Origin: Rhodospirillaceae bacterium
GTDB lineage: Bacteria > Pseudomonadota > Alphaproteobacteria > UBA8366 > GCA-2717185
DNA length: 16,584 nt
Reading direction: 5' to 3'
Assembly (NCBI GenBank): GCA_018660965.1
Contig: JABJJH010000052.1
Span: forward strand, 1 to 16,584
The notes under the pieces were generated by a model. It had not been told where the DNA came from and searched no databases. It worked only from the letters and a program-made list of their open reading frames with translations. Position numbers and translations under genes: made by a program. Below, one piece after another: positions 7,127 to 13,988 of the stretch (its first letter is position 1; every line of letters starts with the position of its first letter).

Positions 7127-8530
7127 ATGACGAACGCGGCGTTTCGGGAATTGATGGACATACGGGGTAAAGGCGACCCGGAGTCTGGCGCGGTATCGAT
7201 CTCCGGCGCTGATCCGGTGTTTTCGACCCGCTTCAAAATCGGCGAGACCTGCGCGTCTGTGCTGGGCGCCATCGGCGTCGCAACATCGGACATCTGGCGC
7301 GAACGCACCGGCCGCGGGCAACAGGCGTCCATCGACGCGCGCCATGCGGCGGCGACCCTGCGCAGCGCCCATTACCTGCGCGCCAAAGGAAAAGACGGCG
7401 CCTATGAACTCCTGGGCCGCGACGCGGACGCCGTTCAATCCCAAAATATCACGCAGCCCTGGCAGTCCAAGGACGGGCGATGGGTCCTGCCCCATTTCGG
7501 GTTGCCGCACCTTCGTGACCGGGTCCTTGGCGTTTTGAACTGCGAGCCGACCCCCGACTCGGTGTCCAGGGCGGTGTCCCAATGGGATGCGCTCGACCTT
7601 GAAAACGCCATCGACGAAGCGCGCGCGTGCGGCGGCATGGTGCGCGCCAATTCCGAATGGCTCGACCATCCACACGGTCAGGCTTTGGCCGCGAAACCGG
7701 TGGTGGAAATCACGAAAATTGGCGACAGCGAGCCGGAACCATTCGAGGTGGGCCCGGATGTGCGGCCATTGTCCGGCATTCGCGTGTTGGATTTGACGCG
7801 CATCCTGGCCGGGCCCATCGCCGCCCGAACTCTCGCGGAACATGGCGCGGACGTGATGATGGTGGCGGCGGCGGACACCCCACAAATCAAGAACTTCGTG
7901 ATGGACACCTGCCACGGCAAGCGCAGCTGCTTTCTCGACCTCGCCACAACCGACGGCGTCGAAGCGTTGCAAGCGCTGGTGCGCAACGCGGATGTGTTTT
8001 CCCAAGGCTATCGGCCCGGCGTGCTGAACGCGCGCGGGTTCGGCCCGGAACAACTGGCGGCGCTTCGTCCCGGACTGATTTACACCTCCATCAATTGTTT
8101 CGGCTATGACGGGCCGTTCAAACATCGCGGCGGATGGGAACAGGTGGCGCAAACGGTCACGGGTATTTGCAACGAAGGGCATCCTGATCACCCCGCGTTG
8201 TTGCCGGCGGCGGCGTGCGATTACACCACCGGTTACCTTGGCGCCTATGGCGTGTTGCTGGCCCTGGCGCACCGGGCGCGGGAAGGCGGCAGCTATCACG
8301 TGAAGGTGTCGTTGTGCCAATCCGGCATGTTCATTTACCGGCAGGGGAAAACCGACTTTACCGAATCCGACATGGATTTGTCGCCCGCCGAGATCGACGC
8401 CATTCAAATCAAATCCAGCACCGGGCATGGCGTCCTCAAACATCTGGGCCCTGTGCTTCGGTTGTCGGAAACCCAGCCGGGATGGTCCCAACCGACACCG
8501 GTGCTGGGGTCGAGCGCGCCTGCGTGGTGA
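7127..8530 (+). CDS. Class III (CaiB/BaiF) CoA-transferase family protein with rearranged domain order
   Basis: A 467-aa CoA-transferase-family protein, expected to be cytosolic and to move CoA between acyl acids. The canonical N-terminal Rossmann-type opening appears only at residue 216 (LSGIRVLDLTRILAGPIAAR), followed by YRPGVLNARGFGPEQL (295-310) and the active-site segment AACDYTTGYLGAYGVL (362-377), in which Asp365 is the likely catalytic nucleophile. Residues 50-190 (VATSDIWRERTGRGQQASID, WVLPHFGLPHLRDRVLGVLN, EWLDHPHGQALA) look like the C-terminal half of an ordinary family III enzyme. The molecule thus reads C-half, N-half, then a short second piece of C-half (LALAHRAREGGSYHVKVSL, 378-396). 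I recall other proteobacterial CoA-transferases built this way. AAGGTGA serves as ribosome site. It is divergent from the TTC38-like unit and converges with the GGT gene; the acyl substrate is unknown. Confidence 0.88.
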   Translation: MTNAAFRELMDIRGKGDPESGAVSISGADPVFSTRFKIGETCASVLGAIGVATSDIWRERTGRGQQASIDARHAAATLRSAHYLRAKGKDGAYELLGRDADAVQSQNITQPWQSKDGRWVLPHFGLPHLRDRVLGVLNCEPTPDSVSRAVSQWDALDLENAIDEARACGGMVRANSEWLDHPHGQALAAKPVVEITKIGDSEPEPFEVGPDVRPLSGIRVLDLTRILAGPIAARTLAEHGADVMMVAAADTPQIKNFVMDTCHGKRSCFLDLATTDGVEALQALVRNADVFSQGYRPGVLNARGFGPEQLAALRPGLIYTSINCFGYDGPFKHRGGWEQVAQTVTGICNEGHPDHPALLPAAACDYTTGYLGAYGVLLALAHRAREGGSYHVKVSLCQSGMFIYRQGKTDFTESDMDLSPAEIDAIQIKSSTGHGVLKHLGPVLRLSETQPGWSQPTPVLGSSAPAW

Positions 8531-8560
8531 TCGAAAATCACCACTCACTAATCCCCCTAT

Positions 8561-10273
8561 TCACCAGCCCATGGCGCGGCTCATCCGGCGCGGGTCGGCG
8601 CCGCCTTCCAGAATACCTGTCTCCAGGTCCTTGGTGATGGCGCATACGCCCGCCGTTTTGTAGGTCATGTCGGCCAGCCGTTCGACATCATGGCCCAAGG
8701 CGGACAACGCATCCGTCGTCTTTTCGTCGATGCGGCCTTCCGCCGTCAATTTTCCGGGGAACGCTTTGTGCGGTTCAAAGGAATCCGGCTGGCTGTGTGT
8801 CATGAACCGGGGCGCTTCAATGGCGTCTTGAATACCCATGTCGAAGACCAGATGGTTGATCAGGATTTGCAGCATGCTTTGCGTTTGGTTGTCGCCGCCA
8901 GGCGTCCCAAATGGCATCGCCAGCTTGCCTTTCTTCATCGCCATGGCCGGATTCGGCGTCAGGCGCGGGCGCTTGCCGGGCGCAACGGAGGAAGCGTGGC
9001 CGGGTACGGCCCAGCTTTGCGAACCACGCGAGGACGGGCAAAAGCCGGTACCCGGAATGATCGGCGATTCCCAGGACACGTCGCTGGGCGTTGCGGAAAA
9101 CACATTGCCGTCGCGGTCGATGGCGCAGCAATAGGACGTGTCGGCGGGCGCGGGTGGGCTGCCGGTCGCCGCAATTGCCGCGACGGTCGCGGCGCCATAT
9201 TGCGAGCCCATGTCGCCGAATGGGGGCATTTCCGACCAGGCCTGATCATGGCGAATCATGCCGCGGCGTTCTTCCGCGTAAGCTTCCGACAACAATGCGT
9301 CCAAGGGCACATCGACGAAACGCGGGTCGCCGTAATAGCGTTCCCGGTCGGCGAAGGATAGCTTCATGGCTTCGGCGATCAGGTGAATATAGGCGGGGCT
9401 GTTGTGTCCCAATTCGGCCAGGTCATACCCTTTCAGGATCGAGATCATCTGTTGCAGGACCGGGCCCTGACACCACGCGCCGCAGGTGTAAATATCGGTT
9501 CCCATGAAATTCGTGCGCACCGGCGGTTCTATCGCCGACGCGTAACTGGAAAGGTCTTCTTCGCTCAACCAGCCGCCGTTTCCTTTGTGGTAGTCGACCA
9601 TCATGCGGGCCAGATCGCCGCGATAGAACGCATCGCGCGCTGCCTTTAACCCGGCGTCGCGTCCTCGGCTTGCGGCGGCCGCTTCTTCGTCCACCATGAA
9701 CTGAATTGACCGCGCCAGGTCGGATTGGACGAAATTCTCACCCACATGCGGGGGCCGCCCACCGGGTAGATAGATCGACGCGCTGGCGTCCCATTTCGCA
9801 TAGGTGTCCTTATGCGCGACGATATAATCGCGCATGACGTGGTGCATTGAAAACCCGTCGCGCGCAAAGCGAATCGAGGCCGCCGCCACCTCACCGAACG
9901 ACATGGTGCCGTATCGTTGCAAGGCCGTGATCCAGGCGTCGGGAGCCGCGGGCACAACGGTGCGCAACACGCCAACCGGCACTGCGCCATCGAATTCCTT
10001 GATGAACCGCTCGATGCTGGCGCTCTTGGGCCACCAACCCAATCCGCTGATTGTCACGACCTCATCGCTTTCGGCCATGTAGATCATGATCGGCGCGACG
10101 CCGGAAAACTGCACCATGTCGCTGTGGACAATGCCCAGCGCCATCCCCGCCGCGACCCCGGCGTCGACCGCGTTGCCGCCGGCTTCGAGAATATCAAACC
10201 CGGCCTGGGTCGCCAGAAAATGTCCGGCGGACACCATGTAGCGAGTGCCGTTAATGACGGGTTGATAGGGCAT
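8561..10273 (-). CDS. Gamma-glutamyltransferase family (Ntn-hydrolase) protein
   Basis: A 570-aa single-chain precursor of the GGT family, which cleaves itself before a threonine that then acts as nucleophile on gamma-glutamyl amides such as glutathione. Family landmarks are AGGNAVDAGVAAGMALG (31-47), AEAMKLSFADRERYYGDPRF (300-319), the self-cleavage site ADTSYCCAIDRDGNVFSAT (377-395) with Thr379 as likely catalytic residue, FGTPGGDNQTQ (455-465) and IEAPRF (485-490). There is no signal peptide, unlike the periplasmic E. coli Ggt, so a cytosolic hydrolase/acylase is suggested. GTPGGD and the short N-terminus resemble the YwrD-type branch. AAGGA stands 9 bases before the ATG. Some family members hydrolyse other amides (for example cephalosporin acylases), so the substrate is open. 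Confidence 0.93.
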   Translation of the reverse strand: MPYQPVINGTRYMVSAGHFLATQAGFDILEAGGNAVDAGVAAGMALGIVHSDMVQFSGVAPIMIYMAESDEVVTISGLGWWPKSASIERFIKEFDGAVPVGVLRTVVPAAPDAWITALQRYGTMSFGEVAAASIRFARDGFSMHHVMRDYIVAHKDTYAKWDASASIYLPGGRPPHVGENFVQSDLARSIQFMVDEEAAAASRGRDAGLKAARDAFYRGDLARMMVDYHKGNGGWLSEEDLSSYASAIEPPVRTNFMGTDIYTCGAWCQGPVLQQMISILKGYDLAELGHNSPAYIHLIAEAMKLSFADRERYYGDPRFVDVPLDALLSEAYAEERRGMIRHDQAWSEMPPFGDMGSQYGAATVAAIAATGSPPAPADTSYCCAIDRDGNVFSATPSDVSWESPIIPGTGFCPSSRGSQSWAVPGHASSVAPGKRPRLTPNPAMAMKKGKLAMPFGTPGGDNQTQSMLQILINHLVFDMGIQDAIEAPRFMTHSQPDSFEPHKAFPGKLTAEGRIDEKTTDALSALGHDVERLADMTYKTAGVCAITKDLETGILEGGADPRRMSRAMGW

Positions 10274-10287
10274 GATTCAATTTCCTT

Positions 10288-10416
10288 CTAAGGATGAGCG
10301 TCGAATTCGGCCATAACCATGCCGACAAAACAATAGGGCAGTTGCCCGAAGGCCCAAACGCAGGCCTGGAGCGCGGACTTGGGAGCGTGGCGGTCTTCGT
10401 CTATACCGTCCCCCAT
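10288..10416 (-). CDS. Possible small membrane-like ORF, 42 aa, just upstream of the GGT gene
   Basis: A minus-strand frame of 42 codons starting MGDGIDEDRHAPKS, followed by a mostly apolar stretch ALQACVWAFGQLPYCFVGMV that could be one membrane helix, and ending AEFDAHP. It stops 14 bases before the GGT start on the same strand, and codon third positions are GC-rich as in real genes here. Its ATG shares three bases' worth of overlap with the opposite-strand ATG of the flavoprotein gene (CATG at 10414-10417). No Shine-Dalgarno sequence is visible, which weakens the case. Not recognised; it could instead be leader sequence. Confidence 0.35.
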   Translation of the reverse strand: MGDGIDEDRHAPKSALQACVWAFGQLPYCFVGMVMAEFDAHP

Positions 10417-11587
10417 GCAGGGCTTCGATATCATCATCATTGGCGCCGGGGCGGCGGGCCTCATGTGCGCGGCGGAAGCGAACAAACGCGGCCGTCGGGT
10501 GCTGGTGCTCGATCGCGCCGCGGCCCCCGGTCAAAAAATCCGCATTTCCGGCGGCGGGCGGGCCAACTTCACCAATTTGTACGCATCGCCCGCCAACTAC
10601 TTGTCCGACAATCCCCGCTTTTGCGTGTCGGCCTTGAAGCGTTACACCCAACACGACTTCGTCGCCTTGGTGGAAAAACACGCCATCGCCTATCACGAAC
10701 GCGATCACGGTCAGTTGTTCTGCGACGGCTCCGCGCAACAGATCACCGATATGCTGCTCGACGAGGCGCACGGCGCCCGCGTTCAAACGGCGACGGACGT
10801 GACGCGCGTATCCCGCCACGAAGACGGGTTTACCGTTGAAACCGACCGCGGAACCTTTGCCGCCGCCGCCCTTGTTATCGCCACCGGGGGGCCATCGATT
10901 CCAAAAATGGGGTCGAGCCGCTTCGCCTATGACATCGCCCGGCAGTTCGGTCTCAAGGTGATCGACCCGCGCCCCGGACTGGTCCCGTTGACGTTTGACG
11001 CCCAAACTCTCAGCATGCTCGATGGGCTGGCGGGAGTTTCGCTGGACGCCACGGCAGCGCTTGGCAAGACGCGTTTCACCGAGGCGCTGCTGTTCACCCA
11101 TCGGGGTCTGAGCGGTCCGGTGATTTTGCAGATTTCCTCCTACTGGCGCCATGGCGATACGATCACGGTTGATCTGCTGCTCGGCGTCGATGTGTTCGCG
11201 TTCCTGAAAGAGGCCAAGGACAGCCAGCCCCGGAAAGAGGTCCGAACGGTGCTGGCGCAGCTTCTGCCCAAACGCCTGGCGCAAAGGATGGTCGAATGGA
11301 CCGATAGCGACAGCCGACTGGCGGAAACCTCGGACAAGGTCCTGCGCCGTCTGGCGACACACATCAACGCGTGGCGCGTCACGCCCGACGGTTCGGAAGG
11401 CGAGCGCACGGCGGAGGTCACCGTCGGCGGCGTCGACACAAGGGAACTGTCGTCCAAAACCATGGAAGTCCAATCGGTTCCGGGGCTTTATTTCATTGGC
11501 GAAGCCGTTGACGTCACCGGCCATCTGGGCGGGTTCAATTTCCAATGGGCGTGGGCGTCCGGGTATGTCTGCGGTCAAGCGGCGTAG
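10415..11587 (+). CDS. NAD(P)/FAD-dependent flavoprotein, BaiN/HI0933 family
   Basis: A 390-aa flavoprotein. The start is set at the ATG at 10415, giving MQGFDIIIIGAGAAG so that the FAD-binding GxGxxG (10-15) sits near the N-terminus as is usual; an in-frame TTG at 10379 would add 12 residues and has no better ribosome site. The second signature is GQKIRISGGGRANFTN (39-54); family members normally have Cys where Ala50 stands (GGGRCN). The C-terminal FAD-closing motif is IGEAVDVTGHLGGFNFQWAW (361-380). The middle domain (about 190-330) is the family's inserted beta-barrel/helical region. The family includes the bile-acid-related BaiN and many uncharacterised bacterial oxidoreductases; the substrate is unknown. 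Divergent from GGT with a 141-base gap, and convergent with the second CMD gene. Confidence 0.92.
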   Translation: MQGFDIIIIGAGAAGLMCAAEANKRGRRVLVLDRAAAPGQKIRISGGGRANFTNLYASPANYLSDNPRFCVSALKRYTQHDFVALVEKHAIAYHERDHGQLFCDGSAQQITDMLLDEAHGARVQTATDVTRVSRHEDGFTVETDRGTFAAAALVIATGGPSIPKMGSSRFAYDIARQFGLKVIDPRPGLVPLTFDAQTLSMLDGLAGVSLDATAALGKTRFTEALLFTHRGLSGPVILQISSYWRHGDTITVDLLLGVDVFAFLKEAKDSQPRKEVRTVLAQLLPKRLAQRMVEWTDSDSRLAETSDKVLRRLATHINAWRVTPDGSEGERTAEVTVGGVDTRELSSKTMEVQSVPGLYFIGEAVDVTGHLGGFNFQWAWASGYVCGQAA

Positions 11588-11605
11588 TTTTCCGTTCTAC
11601 TGCCT

Positions 11606-12184
11606 CTACAGTTTGTCGGGATAGGGGCGTTTCATACCGGGCCGCACGGGAATGCGAAACGCGTTCAACGTCATCGACGCCGTGACGTAAAGGCCAGCCA
11701 ACCCCACCAGCTCGACCAGCCTCGCTTCGCCCAGCACGTCCAGCGCATCCCCATAAACGTCATCATCGACTTCATAGGCGCGCGTCAATTGGTCGGTGAA
11801 ATGATAAACGGCGGCTTCATCCGCTTTTTCAAAGACGGGGGTTTCCCGGCGCCGGATCGCTTCGACGACCTCCGGGTCAACGCCCGCCGCCACCGCCGCC
11901 GGACCATGCGAGGCGAAGACGATTTCCGCCGACCAGATGCGCCCGACCACGATGGTGGCTAATTCCAGCAACCGGGGCTCCAGCAATCCGTCCTTGCGCA
12001 AATATTGTTCCCAGGCGCCCAGTTTCTCGGCGAAGGCCGGGCTGCGTTGCCACGCATGGAACGGTCCGCCCAATGGCGTATCCGCCGGAATGTCCTTGTT
12101 GTTGGGACGACCCATGATGGAATCGTAATAGGCTTTTTGTTCCGGCGTCATATCGCCCGGCGTCAGCGGTTTTAATCGTGACAT
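11606..12184 (-). CDS. Carboxymuconolactone decarboxylase (CMD/AhpD-like) family protein
   Basis: Two ATG codons are adjacent (12187 and 12184). The second is preferred because GGGGGAG is then 6 bases away, against 3 for the first. The product is 192 aa. The CMD core is LLELATIVVGRIWSAEIVFASHGPAAVAAGVD (72-103), with Glu74, Glu87 and His93 at the places where family members keep acidic and His residues; AhpD-type CxxC is absent. The C-terminal helix ARLVELVGLAGLYVTASMTLNAFRIPV matches the other CMD protein at 2684-3232 in pattern (RLKxLxxxDM opening, LVDLVAGVGFF / LVELVGLAGLY), so the two are paralogous in type though far diverged. It is transcribed alone with 156 AT-rich bases upstream. Function unknown beyond family. 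Confidence 0.88.
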   Translation of the reverse strand: MSRLKPLTPGDMTPEQKAYYDSIMGRPNNKDIPADTPLGGPFHAWQRSPAFAEKLGAWEQYLRKDGLLEPRLLELATIVVGRIWSAEIVFASHGPAAVAAGVDPEVVEAIRRRETPVFEKADEAAVYHFTDQLTRAYEVDDDVYGDALDVLGEARLVELVGLAGLYVTASMTLNAFRIPVRPGMKRPYPDKL

Positions 12185-12249
12185 CATCTTCTCCCCCAAA
12201 AATTACGGCCAACGGTATTATGGTGCGAAAAATTTCCCTAAATTGTGAG

Positions 12250-12279
12250 CATTGATTAACATTGGTTAGCATTTCGCGA
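12250..12279 (-). repeat. 10-bp phased direct repeats upstream of the second CMD gene
   Basis: On the plus strand three consecutive 10-bp units read CATTGATTAA, CATTGGTTAG and CATTTCGCGA. The first two agree at eight of ten positions; the third keeps only CATT. A period of about one helical turn, 66 bases before the gene start and in an AT-rich gap, suits a regulator-binding site. The strand given is that of the gene presumed to be controlled. Confidence 0.35.
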
Positions 12280-12340
12280 TCAGCGCCGAATCTTGATTTC
12301 GCAACATTATTTAGGTATATAATCTTACATCGGGATGGTT

Positions 12341-13012
12341 TCAAGAGGCGCTGGGGAAATTTAATCCCGTCTTCACGTAAATCATGCCGCCTTCCGCGCT
12401 ATAGGGCGTATGGACGCTGCCCGCCGGGCTTCGCATCCAGGTTCCTTTTGGATAACGTCCGTGCTCGTCCTCGAAGACGCCATCGAGCACCAGGATTTCC
12501 TCGCCCCCTGGATGGGAATGCCGTTGAAACGTCGTGCCGGGCCGCCATTTCACAAGGCCTACATTTTCGCTCCCAAATTGGTGGAGCGGCAAGACGGTGA
12601 GCCCGTCCTCCAGACCGGGCAGCCATTCGTCGCGGTTGGAGTCGATGCGAACGGCGTCCTGATCGGCCACGTCCATTTGGCACAGCTTGACGAATATAAC
12701 GCAGCCTTCCTTGCTGTGCGGTCGGTGTTCCGAACCAACCGGATTGCGGATATACATACCTGGTCCGAAATCCCCGGTTTCGTCGGAGAAGACGCCCTCC
12801 AACACCAAGAATTCCTCGCCGCCGACATGGATGTGCGAGTCGAATGCGCTGTTCGGCTCAAAACGAACGATGGTGGTGGCGCGTCCGGACTCCGCGTTTT
12901 CGCGCTCCAGCATCCGCCGAAAGACGTTGGGAAGCCGACTTTCCATCCACTCCATTTCGTTCGCATTGACAACGACCCGTTGGTCGAAGTCCATATTGAC
13001 GCCCGTCTTCAT
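12341..13012 (-). CDS. Duplicated-cupin (bicupin) metalloprotein, ChrR-cupin-like
   Basis: The ATG at 13012 is chosen because AAAGGAG lies 8 bases upstream; the frame runs open a little further. The product of 223 aa holds two clearly duplicated cupin domains. The first has HIHVGGEE (60-67), LEGVFSDETGDFGPGMYIRN and His96; the second has HSHPGGEE (165-172), LDGVFEDEHGRYPKGTWMRS and His201. Each domain retains the HxHxxxE...H metal site, so both may bind a metal such as Zn, Fe or Mn. The closest familiar type is the C-terminal cupin of the anti-sigma factor ChrR, without its zinc-finger domain. Such proteins include small dioxygenases and stress-related proteins; activity here is unknown. It follows the GST gene on the same strand after 179 bases containing two hairpins. 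Confidence 0.9.
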   Translation of the reverse strand: MKTGVNMDFDQRVVVNANEMEWMESRLPNVFRRMLERENAESGRATTIVRFEPNSAFDSHIHVGGEEFLVLEGVFSDETGDFGPGMYIRNPVGSEHRPHSKEGCVIFVKLCQMDVADQDAVRIDSNRDEWLPGLEDGLTVLPLHQFGSENVGLVKWRPGTTFQRHSHPGGEEILVLDGVFEDEHGRYPKGTWMRSPAGSVHTPYSAEGGMIYVKTGLNFPSAS

Positions 13013-13082
13013 GAAGAAGACTCCTTTCAATCCCACTCTACTCGCGCTCTGTAGACAAACTTTTTAAGGCGAGTGTGCCGCA

Positions 13083-13125
13083 GATCCCGCAATCCGTCCC
13101 CTATAATAAGACGGAAGGCGGGATC
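13083..13125. repeat. Strong inverted repeat / hairpin between the GST and cupin genes
   Basis: GATCCCGC (13083-13090) pairs perfectly with GCGGGATC (13118-13125). After a 2-base mismatch, TCCGTC (13093-13098) pairs with GACGGA (13110-13115), closing an 11-base loop that contains TATAAT. No T run follows on either strand, so it is not a textbook intrinsic terminator. Confidence 0.8.
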
Positions 13126-13137
13126 ACGAACATATTG

Positions 13138-13197
13138 GTCTGGTGGGGCAACTGATCAAAACGCATGGGAGCCATCCGTTTGGTTGCTCCACTAGGC
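13138..13197 (+). repeat. Long imperfect hairpin overlapping the 3' end of the GST gene
   Basis: As plus-strand RNA, 13138-13152 pairs with 13183-13197 over 15 positions, three or four of them G-U. An inner arm continues with 13157-13163 against 13177-13182 and ATGG/CCAT closing a GAG loop. TGAT is bulged on the 5' side, one A is bulged and one C-C is mismatched. As minus-strand RNA the G-U pairs become A-C mismatches, so the fold is better on the strand opposite to the gene. No T run follows. It could be a foldback remnant, an antisense element or a chance structure. Confidence 0.6.
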
Positions 13198-13806
13198 GCT
13201 GGCGCTTGGGCGGCTCGAGACCACCTTACGCCATCGATTCAGATTCGTCAGGCGGTCCGGGATTTCGATTTCGAGAATCCCCCCGAGATACAACCCGCTG
13301 AACAACGTGATGTCCGCAATCGAGAACGTCTCGCCGCACATGAACGTGCGTCCCTCCAGATGGTCATCCAGCCGCTGCATAGCGTCATGGTACCGTTTCA
13401 GATTCTGTTCGCCCCATTCCTTGTTTTGGTAAGATTCCAGAGATCCCAAGCCGGGCGTGCCGTGATGGAAATAGGTCGCGACGGTGTCATTGAGCGTTTG
13501 CTCGACCCGGCGCTGCCACATCTCGATGTCCGCCTTCTCCCTGGGTGTTTCGCCCATTAGCGCTGGTTCGGGTTGCAATTCCTCGAAATAGCGGCAGATC
13601 GCAATCGTTTCGCTGATGCAGGCGCCATCGTCGAGTTCCAATGTCGGCACGGCGCCATACGGATTTTTGGCGAGGTAGGCGGGCTCCCTATGTTCGCCCT
13701 CGGGAACGTTAATTTGTTCGAATGGAATTCCATTGATCCCCTTTTCCGCTAGAAACATACGGACGCGGAGAGGATTTGGGAACGCCTTGAACTCGTGGAT
13801 TTTCAT
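13192..13806 (-). CDS. Glutathione S-transferase family protein
   Basis: A 204-aa cytosolic GST of normal length. The N-terminal thioredoxin-like domain shows FPNPLRVRMFLAEKG (9-23), the cis-proline in YGAVPTLELDDG (50-61, Pro54) and the glutathione-binding SETIAICRYFEE (65-76, Ser65/Glu66). The helical C-terminal domain (about 88-204) has the N-capping/hydrophobic-staple motif FSIADITLFSGL (161-172). The catalytic residue at the start of helix 1 appears to lie in the NPLR region (family members use Ser, Tyr or Cys here), so activity type is uncertain. AAGGA lies 9 bases before ATG. It is transcribed divergently from a TetR-family gene across a gap with two palindromes, strongly suggesting control by that regulator, and the cupin gene follows downstream on the same strand. 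Confidence 0.93.
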   Translation of the reverse strand: MKIHEFKAFPNPLRVRMFLAEKGINGIPFEQINVPEGEHREPAYLAKNPYGAVPTLELDDGACISETIAICRYFEELQPEPALMGETPREKADIEMWQRRVEQTLNDTVATYFHHGTPGLGSLESYQNKEWGEQNLKRYHDAMQRLDDHLEGRTFMCGETFSIADITLFSGLYLGGILEIEIPDRLTNLNRWRKVVSSRPSASA

Positions 13807-13826
13807 CGTTTTCGATCCTTTTATAT

Positions 13827-13869
13827 TCTATCTACTACTTGGTAGTTTGACTACCTATGCATAGATAGA
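13827..13869. promoter_or_regulatory. 43-bp dyad, probable operator between GST and tetR
   Basis: Outer arms TCTATCTA (13827-13834) and TAGATAGA (13862-13869) and inner arms GGTAG (13841-13845) and CTACC (13851-13855) share the same centre at 13848. A further partial palindrome, ACTAC-TTG-GTAGT, spans 13834-13846. The dyad covers the -35 region and spacer of the plus-strand promoter and ends about 20 bases from the GST start codon, so a bound repressor could block both genes. TetR-family regulators commonly bind such dyads next to their own gene; binding here is inferred. Confidence 0.6.
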
Positions 13870-13875
13870 TAAAAT
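13847..13875 (+). promoter_or_regulatory. Sigma70-like promoter toward the tetR gene
   Basis: TTGACT (13847-13852) and TAAAAT (13870-13875) are separated by exactly 17 bases, five of six consensus matches each. The element reads toward the TetR-family gene and is overlapped by the 43-bp dyad, which fits autoregulation. Confidence 0.55.
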
Positions 13876-13948
13876 GAAACCCGCTGTCAACAGGAAACTT
13901 TTGTGACCTGCGGAAACACGAAATCCGTGAAACCATGGCAATTACCCG

Positions 13949-13964
13949 CTAAACGCCTGTTTAG
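13949..13964. promoter_or_regulatory. 16-bp palindrome just upstream of tetR
   Basis: CTAAAC (13949-13954), a 4-base spacer and GTTTAG (13959-13964) form a perfect inverted repeat. Size and form are typical of TetR-family operators. It lies downstream of the promoter at 13847-13875, in what would be the leader of the tetR transcript, where a bound repressor would act as a roadblock. Confidence 0.5.
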
Positions 13965-13988
13965 ATGAGCGGGAAAGAAAGAACGTAC

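Noticed and set aside
6965..8548. Long minus-strand open frame (527 codons) opposite the CoA-transferase
   Set aside because: Its product is rich in Arg, His, Gly and Ala with no family motif, as expected from the complement of a GC-rich gene; the plus-strand frame has clear CoA-transferase motifs.
8531..8560. Bidirectional terminator between the convergent CoA-transferase and GGT genes
   Set aside because: No stem with a T tract could be found in the 30-base gap.
10277..11578. Long minus-strand open frame (433 codons) opposite the flavoprotein
   Set aside because: It mirrors the flavoprotein gene, has no recognisable motifs and shows shadow composition.
13102..13107. TATAAT in the hairpin loop as a plus-strand promoter -10
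   Set aside because: No acceptable -35 hexamer 16-19 bases upstream; the nearby sequence is CGCAGA or similar.
13083..13125. Intrinsic terminator for the GST gene
   Set aside because: The stem is strong, but no T run follows on either strand, so it is reported as a hairpin only.
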